From contig CM043959.1 in NCBI GenBank assembly GCA_014529385.2, forward strand, positions 49,855,122 through 49,919,121: a DNA stretch of 64,000 nucleotides. The letters are read 5' to 3'. The notes beneath the pieces were generated by a model, which saw only the letters and a list, made by a program, of their open reading frames with translations, searched no databases and was not told the origin of the DNA. This document shows positions 60,223 to 64,000 of this stretch, piece by piece. The position numbers and the translations under genes were made by a program. Source of the DNA: Adiantum capillus-veneris (Eukaryota; Streptophyta; Polypodiopsida; Polypodiales; Pteridaceae). How positions within the stretch are numbered: position 1 is the stretch's first letter; the number at the start of each line of letters is the position of its first letter.

Positions 60223-61345
60223 CTAAAATGGGAGGGGAAAGTGATCTCTTTTTGTTGCCTCATTGAGTGGACGGTAATCCACACACACCCTCCACTTTCC
60301 GTTTTTCTTAGAAGTGACAACAACGGGAGAGACCCACTCTGAATTCTCCACTGGATAAATGAAACCTGCTGCTAGAAGCTTTCTTACCTCCTTGAGTAAA
60401 GCCTGCTCCTTGATGACTCCTAGCCTTCGTAGCTTCTGAGCCTTAGGTGTGGCCTCTGGCTTCAACTCAATTTTGTGTTGAACAGCATCCACTCCACGCA
60501 CATCGGTGTAGTCTTTAGCAAAAATCCTAGGAAATTTCCTTAGCACACATTTGAACTCCTCTCTTTCATCCTTTGTAAGTGTTGTTGATAGAATACCTTC
60601 CAGCATCCCTTCATCTTGAACACCTTCGTTCTCTTGAGAACCTACCTCCTGCAAGCCTTGACAAGAGGTCTCTTGGTTGCTTGGCTTAAACCTTACCCCC
60701 ATGACTTCGATGGAAGACTCCTCTTCAGTAATGCTGCCGCTACTTTCTTCTTCTGAAGTGCTATCGGTCCAACCTTCTTCCGTCTCACTTTGAGATGATT
60801 CTTCATGGAGCTCCTCTTGGCGTTGCTCCTTCATGTCAAAGACAACCTTCTTATGATTGTCATTCCTGCAAATTAATTTCCCACTCTCCCAATCCTGCAA
60901 AGCTCGCATTTTCATTAGCCATGGTCTTCCTAGGATAAATGGATAACCACTTCCCTTGGTCGACATAACATAAAAATCCACCGCTTTCTTAATGCCAAAG
61001 GCCTCTACAAAGACATTTTTACAAATGCCTACACACCTAGCCTTGCTATTGTTTGCCATCTTGACCTTAATTTCAGGTGTCTCATGGATGTGCATGCCTA
61101 GTTTTTGCATGAGTCCCTCTGTCATGATGCAAATTTGTGCACCCCCATCCACTAGACCTTTCCTAACCAATCTCCCTTTTATGTAACAATCTAGCACAGG
61201 TGTAATGTCCTCATTCATTTCAGCATGTGCAATTTTTACAAGAGGAAAACTCTCTTTTACCTTTCTCCTAGTGCTAACTGCCTTTGTTAAATCCCTCCTA
61301 ACTTGTGGGCATAATGCAAGAAACTGAGGCCATGAGATATCAGGA
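60223..61345 (-). pseudogene. Retropepsin and RT N-terminus (Tat-type pol)
   Basis: The minus-strand frame contains ISWPQFLALCPQVRRDL, the protease active site KGLVDGGAQICIMTE (D-G-G in place of D-T/S-G), YPFILGRPWL near its end, an acidic Ser/Glu-rich linker, and the RT start (AGFIYPVENSEWVSPVVVTSK, CVDYRPLNEATKRDHFPLPF). It ends in TAG at 60223-60225 directly before DEILNEVAGH, in the same frame as the downstream RT. A frameshift near 61345 separates it from gag. Confidence 0.88.
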
Positions 61346-62502
61346 CCCTTCCAACAGGTTGTATGGAGCCATACCATGTCCAAGAGGGAAGTCTTGGAGA
61401 TTGATACGACGTCGAGTCCTCTTAGCTTCCTTGGTCTCCTTTGCCTTCTTGCCTTGTCCATGGTCACTTTGTGATGTGACTCCTTCTTTCTCTTTACCTT
61501 TTCCTCGACCACGCTTAATGCCATTGGCTTCCATGTCAACCTCATTTGAATTTTTCACCTCTACCACATGCACATTTGGATCTAGCAAAGGTGGAACTCC
61601 TTCTACCCCTTGTGGAGGTGGTCTTGGTCCATTTGGCCTTTGTAGAAGCCTTGGTTGTTGACCAGCACCTTCTCCTGCATTCATCACTGGGTAATTCAAG
61701 TTAGGTCTCCCTCGCTCTCCACGGGGCCAAGGACAATTACACATCCCATGTCCAGACTCTCCGCAATTCCAACATTGCAAGACTCTCCTAGTTCGTGCTC
61801 TCTTCTGACTTCTTTGCTTGTCCCTTTGGACCTACAGCTTGTGCAAGGTGAATTGACAGGCTGCTTAAAGATTCATTTAACTTCTCAATCACTTCAGCCG
61901 TTACCTCAGGAAGCTCCCTAGATGTTGATGCTTGTGACTTACCTTTGGGTCTAAGACCTTCTATTGGAACCTCTCCCCTTAAGCACTTGAGTTTCCTATA
62001 CTTCTTAGCAGCCCTAGTTTCCGCTGCATCAAAAGTAGCAGGTGCACCCGCCTCAACTTTTACCTTAAGGTCAGGAAAGAGTCCGGCTATGAACCTCTCC
62101 TTCTTTAAAAATTCTGCACCACACCAGGGTTAGCAACATTTCGTATCCATAGAGCCCAAAGACGTAGAAACTCTTGCTTGTACAAGTAGTAGTCATCTAA
62201 GTCTTTTTGCTTATGAGAAACAATGTCTTGCCATAGTTTTTGAGTGTTTTGGGGATCAAAGAAGTATCTCTTAAAACGATTCAAAACTTCTGTGTAATTC
62301 CCCTTAACTTCCTCAGGCAAAGAGTCAAACCAAGTACTAGCATCTTTCCTAAGGACCACCTCAAACATTTCTACACGTTCTTGATCGGTTACTATTCTCT
62401 TGATACGGCAAGACATCTTGAAATTTGCTAAAAATAATTCTGCATCCTCTCAGGATCTCCAAAGAAAAGAGGATATCCAGACATTTGGCGTTGGCTCTCC
62501 AT
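61346..62502 (-). pseudogene. gag: gag of the Tat-lineage element
   Basis: Starts at ATG 62500-62502 (MESQRQMSGYPLFFGDPERM). The capsid at 62105-62416 has ASTWFDSLPEEVKGNYTEVL, FKRYFFDPQNTQKLWQDI and YKQEFLRLW. It continues, after a frameshift near 62105, with FIAGLFPDLKVKVEAGAP and KYRKLKCLRGEVPIEGL, then a CCHC knuckle CWNCGESGHGMC at about 61745-61780, a Pro/Arg-rich tail and a Lys-rich KGKEKEGVTSQSDHGQGKK stretch. Other frameshifts lie near 62430 and 61345. It is not intact. Confidence 0.85.
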
Positions 62503-62551
62503 TATTATGAAAGATTACAACACGAGTTACGATAAGGGATACAATAGAGAT

Positions 62552-63010
62552 TTAGAACCACTCGCCTGCAAATGAAGAAGTAAGAAAATACCACTCTAGG
62601 TTTTCTTCTTCAGCTATCCAAGCTTCAATAAGGTCTCGATTTGTTTGATCAAAACAAAAAGGTAGACTATTGATGAGCTCTAAGAAGGGTTGAAATTCTT
62701 CAAAGCTAAGGCGATAAACAGAAATCTCTAGAACTTCATTTTCTGGATCCAAAAGAGCAACCACGTCCCAAGTGATAAATTGCACTTGCTCTACAATTCC
62801 CAACGCACAAGCGGTTTGTATAAAAACTAGATCTTCATGCTCGTCGAAGGCCATGAGAAAGTAGCAATTGACTAGGAGCTCCTTTCCTTCGAGTTCCACA
62901 CAGTTGGAGTGAGGCAACCTTCTCACAATTTCATAAAGAACATCCTCATCAAGTCCAATCAAGTTCGCAAGATTTAAAAACTCCACTTGTGCTACAAAAT
63001 TCCTGGACAA
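62552..63010 (-). CDS. Retroelement ORF A, F-box-like start, upstream of gag
   Basis: About 152 codons, 50 nt upstream of gag and on the same strand. Order: LANLIGLDEDVLYEIVRRLPHSN, whose spacing of hydrophobic residues and the ...VRRLP end resemble the first part of an F-box; a middle FIQTACALGIVEQVQF block; a C-terminal YRLSFEEFQPFLELINSLPF block; then an acidic end. ORF B at 63057-63485 has the same three blocks in the same order, so the two arose by duplication. There is no early ATG in frame, so translation may depend on splicing, on readthrough from ORF B, or the start may be lost. The function is unknown; the F-box resemblance is my reading of the sequence, not a search result. Confidence 0.55.
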   Translation of the reverse strand: MSRNFVAQVEFLNLANLIGLDEDVLYEIVRRLPHSNCVELEGKELLVNCYFLMAFDEHEDLVFIQTACALGIVEQVQFITWDVVALLDPENEVLEISVYRLSFEEFQPFLELINSLPFCFDQTNRDLIEAWIAEEENLEWYFLTSSFAGEWF

Positions 63011-63056
63011 AAACTCCTTAGGATTATGGTTAAATCATTCAAAAGCATAAAGAGAT

Positions 63057-63485
63057 TTACAATGTATCTATGAACAAAATGTCATAGAAGGTAGAGAAGG
63101 ATGAGAATTTATACAAATTTGCAATCTTCTCTATGCTCTCTTTATTAAGACAAGCTCTGAATAGCTCCCTATCTCCTTTGTTGAAAGCGAAAGGAAGACT
63201 ATTAATAAGACGCAAATGAGGGAAAAATTCACCAAATGTGAGTCTATGAAGCATGAACTCTGGCCGCAAGTTTCCTGAAGAGTCTTCCTCAATGGTGAAA
63301 TGCACTCGCCAAACGCCAAATTTCACTCTATTTACCAATCTTAGGGCACACACTAGTTGGATGAATGCGCGGTCTTCCTTAGTGCCCAACAACAAGAGGA
63401 AAATGGAATCCACGCGTAGGACCTTCCGTCTTAACTTCACCACCCTCTTGTTATGAGGGAGACGCCTTACTACTTGCTCCTGCAA
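63057..63485 (-). CDS. Retroelement ORF B, paralogue of ORF A
   Basis: About 142 codons on the minus strand; the open frame continues slightly further upstream (SSILRDLALLPIELQEQVVR) before a stop. Blocks shared with ORF A: L-x2-L...VVRRLPHNKRVVKL (F-box-like helix), EDRAFIQLVCALRLVNRVKF, and LHRLTFGEFFPHLRLINSLPF, followed by R-E-L-F. About 46 nt separate it from ORF A. No early ATG; the first in-frame Met is late. An upstream ATG-started frame at 63638-63838 could supply a start by splicing, but no splice site is proven. No catalytic motif is seen. Confidence 0.55.
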   Translation of the reverse strand: MQEQVVRRLPHNKRVVKLRRKVLRVDSIFLLLLGTKEDRAFIQLVCALRLVNRVKFGVWRVHFTIEEDSSGNLRPEFMLHRLTFGEFFPHLRLINSLPFAFNKGDRELFRACLNKESIEKIANLYKFSSFSTFYDILFIDTL

Positions 63486-64000
63486 CTCAATTGGTAATAG
63501 AGCTAGATCTCTAAGGATTGAACTTTCACTTCACACACATTCCCAGTTAGAACAAATGATTGTTTTTTTGTTTCTTGTAACAACTTGGACAAAGAAAAAA
63601 CAAACATACACACTATTTTTCCGGGCTGCGCTTCATTTTAAAATAAAATGAACACATGTACATCAAAAGAAGTGTGGTAGTTGATGAGAGGTAGAATGAC
63701 AGGGTTTGGTGATGCAAGAATTTCTCCTACTCTTTGGGCACCAAACATGAACACCATTCGTCTACTAATTGCAACGTTTATTCTAATGTGTGGAGTAAAA
63801 TGAAAGGGAAAAACCTCTATTCCTGGGCCATTATCCATGGCCTATGCATGTCCTAATGCTTAAAATAACACAAAAATATAGACGTCCAAGCTAATATCGT
63901 ACCTAATGAGAGGCAAAATAAAAGGATTTACCAAAGTGTTTATCTCTGCTAACCTAAGAGGACCTAAAATTCTATGAATTACTCGCTGAAATTGCAACTT
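63486..64000 (-). other. Leader of the Tat-lineage element
   Basis: A 66-codon frame starting with ATG at 63838 (MDNGPGIEVFPFHF) is the only ATG-started frame upstream of ORF B; it has no recognised domain. The rest shows no feature. No primer-binding site or LTR terminus is visible before the window ends. Confidence 0.4.

Larger units (their letters stand above)
55283..64000 (-). mobile_element. Tat-lineage Ty3/gypsy element (5' LTR outside the window)
   Basis: In minus sense: a leader from the window edge, ORF B (63057-63485), ORF A (62552-63010), gag from 62502, protease, RT, RNase H, a second (archaeal-type) RNase H, integrase, a polypurine tract and a 3' LTR (55283-57215). The second RNase H between the first one and integrase defines the Tat lineage (Ogre, Retand and relatives), some of which also carry an extra ORF upstream of gag. 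Coding lesions are few: two clear nonsense codons and a few frameshifts. No matching LTR is present at the right, so the element extends past 64000. Confidence 0.88.

Overview
This is nuclear DNA from a land plant with a repeat-rich genome. The evidence is the retroelement clades present: chromodomain Ty3/gypsy elements, Tat-type Ty3/gypsy elements with a second RNase H, primer sites complementary to the plant initiator tRNA-Met, and long LTRs. I found no convincing host protein gene, rRNA or tRNA gene, and nothing bacterial. The species cannot be fixed from this sequence. Almost every supportable feature is an LTR retrotransposon, a fragment of one, a nested insertion or a tandem repeat.

Layout. 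1-2270: an LTR-like scrap, then a decayed minus-strand Ty3/gypsy pol/protease/gag fragment. 2271-17388: an old minus-strand LTR element with LTRs of about 2.45 kb and only about 2 kb of gag-like interior (probably non-autonomous). It is split by a young chromovirus, copy 1 (5755-13894). 17389-26149: gag and leader scraps, CT microsatellites, several tandem repeats and LTR/primer-site remnants. 26150 to about 32000: a truncated minus-strand Ty3/gypsy element with a leader ORF, a primer site and a long LTR that carries a hairpin-forming tandem array. 32470-35358: a plus-strand RT scrap and two tandem-repeat fields, one built around a 22-bp palindrome. 35359 to about 53400: a decayed plus-strand Ty3/gypsy element (gag, protease, RT, RNase H, integrase). 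A 218-bp MITE sits in its RT active-site region, and chromovirus copy 2 (43195-52093) is inserted after its integrase. 55283-64000: a minus-strand Tat-lineage element with 3' LTR, integrase, two RNase H domains, RT, protease and gag. Upstream of gag lie two related extra ORFs; the 5' LTR lies beyond the window.

The two chromovirus copies are the best preserved. Each has LTRs about 1 percent or less different from each other, short target duplications, an initiator-Met primer site, a polypurine tract and one gag-pol frame of about 1649 codons ending in a chromodomain. Copy 2 is broken by one nonsense codon. Copy 1 has three nonsense codons, a 1-bp deletion and a changed protease active site. 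Their U3 regions carry regularly spaced inverted CCAAT/ATTGG pairs. The two copies differ by a segment of about 383 bp present in both LTRs of copy 2.

The most unusual coding signal is the pair of tandem ORFs at 62552-63485. They lie upstream of the Tat gag, are related to each other, and start with a stretch resembling an F-box. Other candidates for unusual biology are the palindrome array at 33893-34759, the hairpin array at 31165-31700, the leader ORFs at 17985-18386 and 28866-29258, and a second protease-like domain 3' of integrase at 52303-52719.
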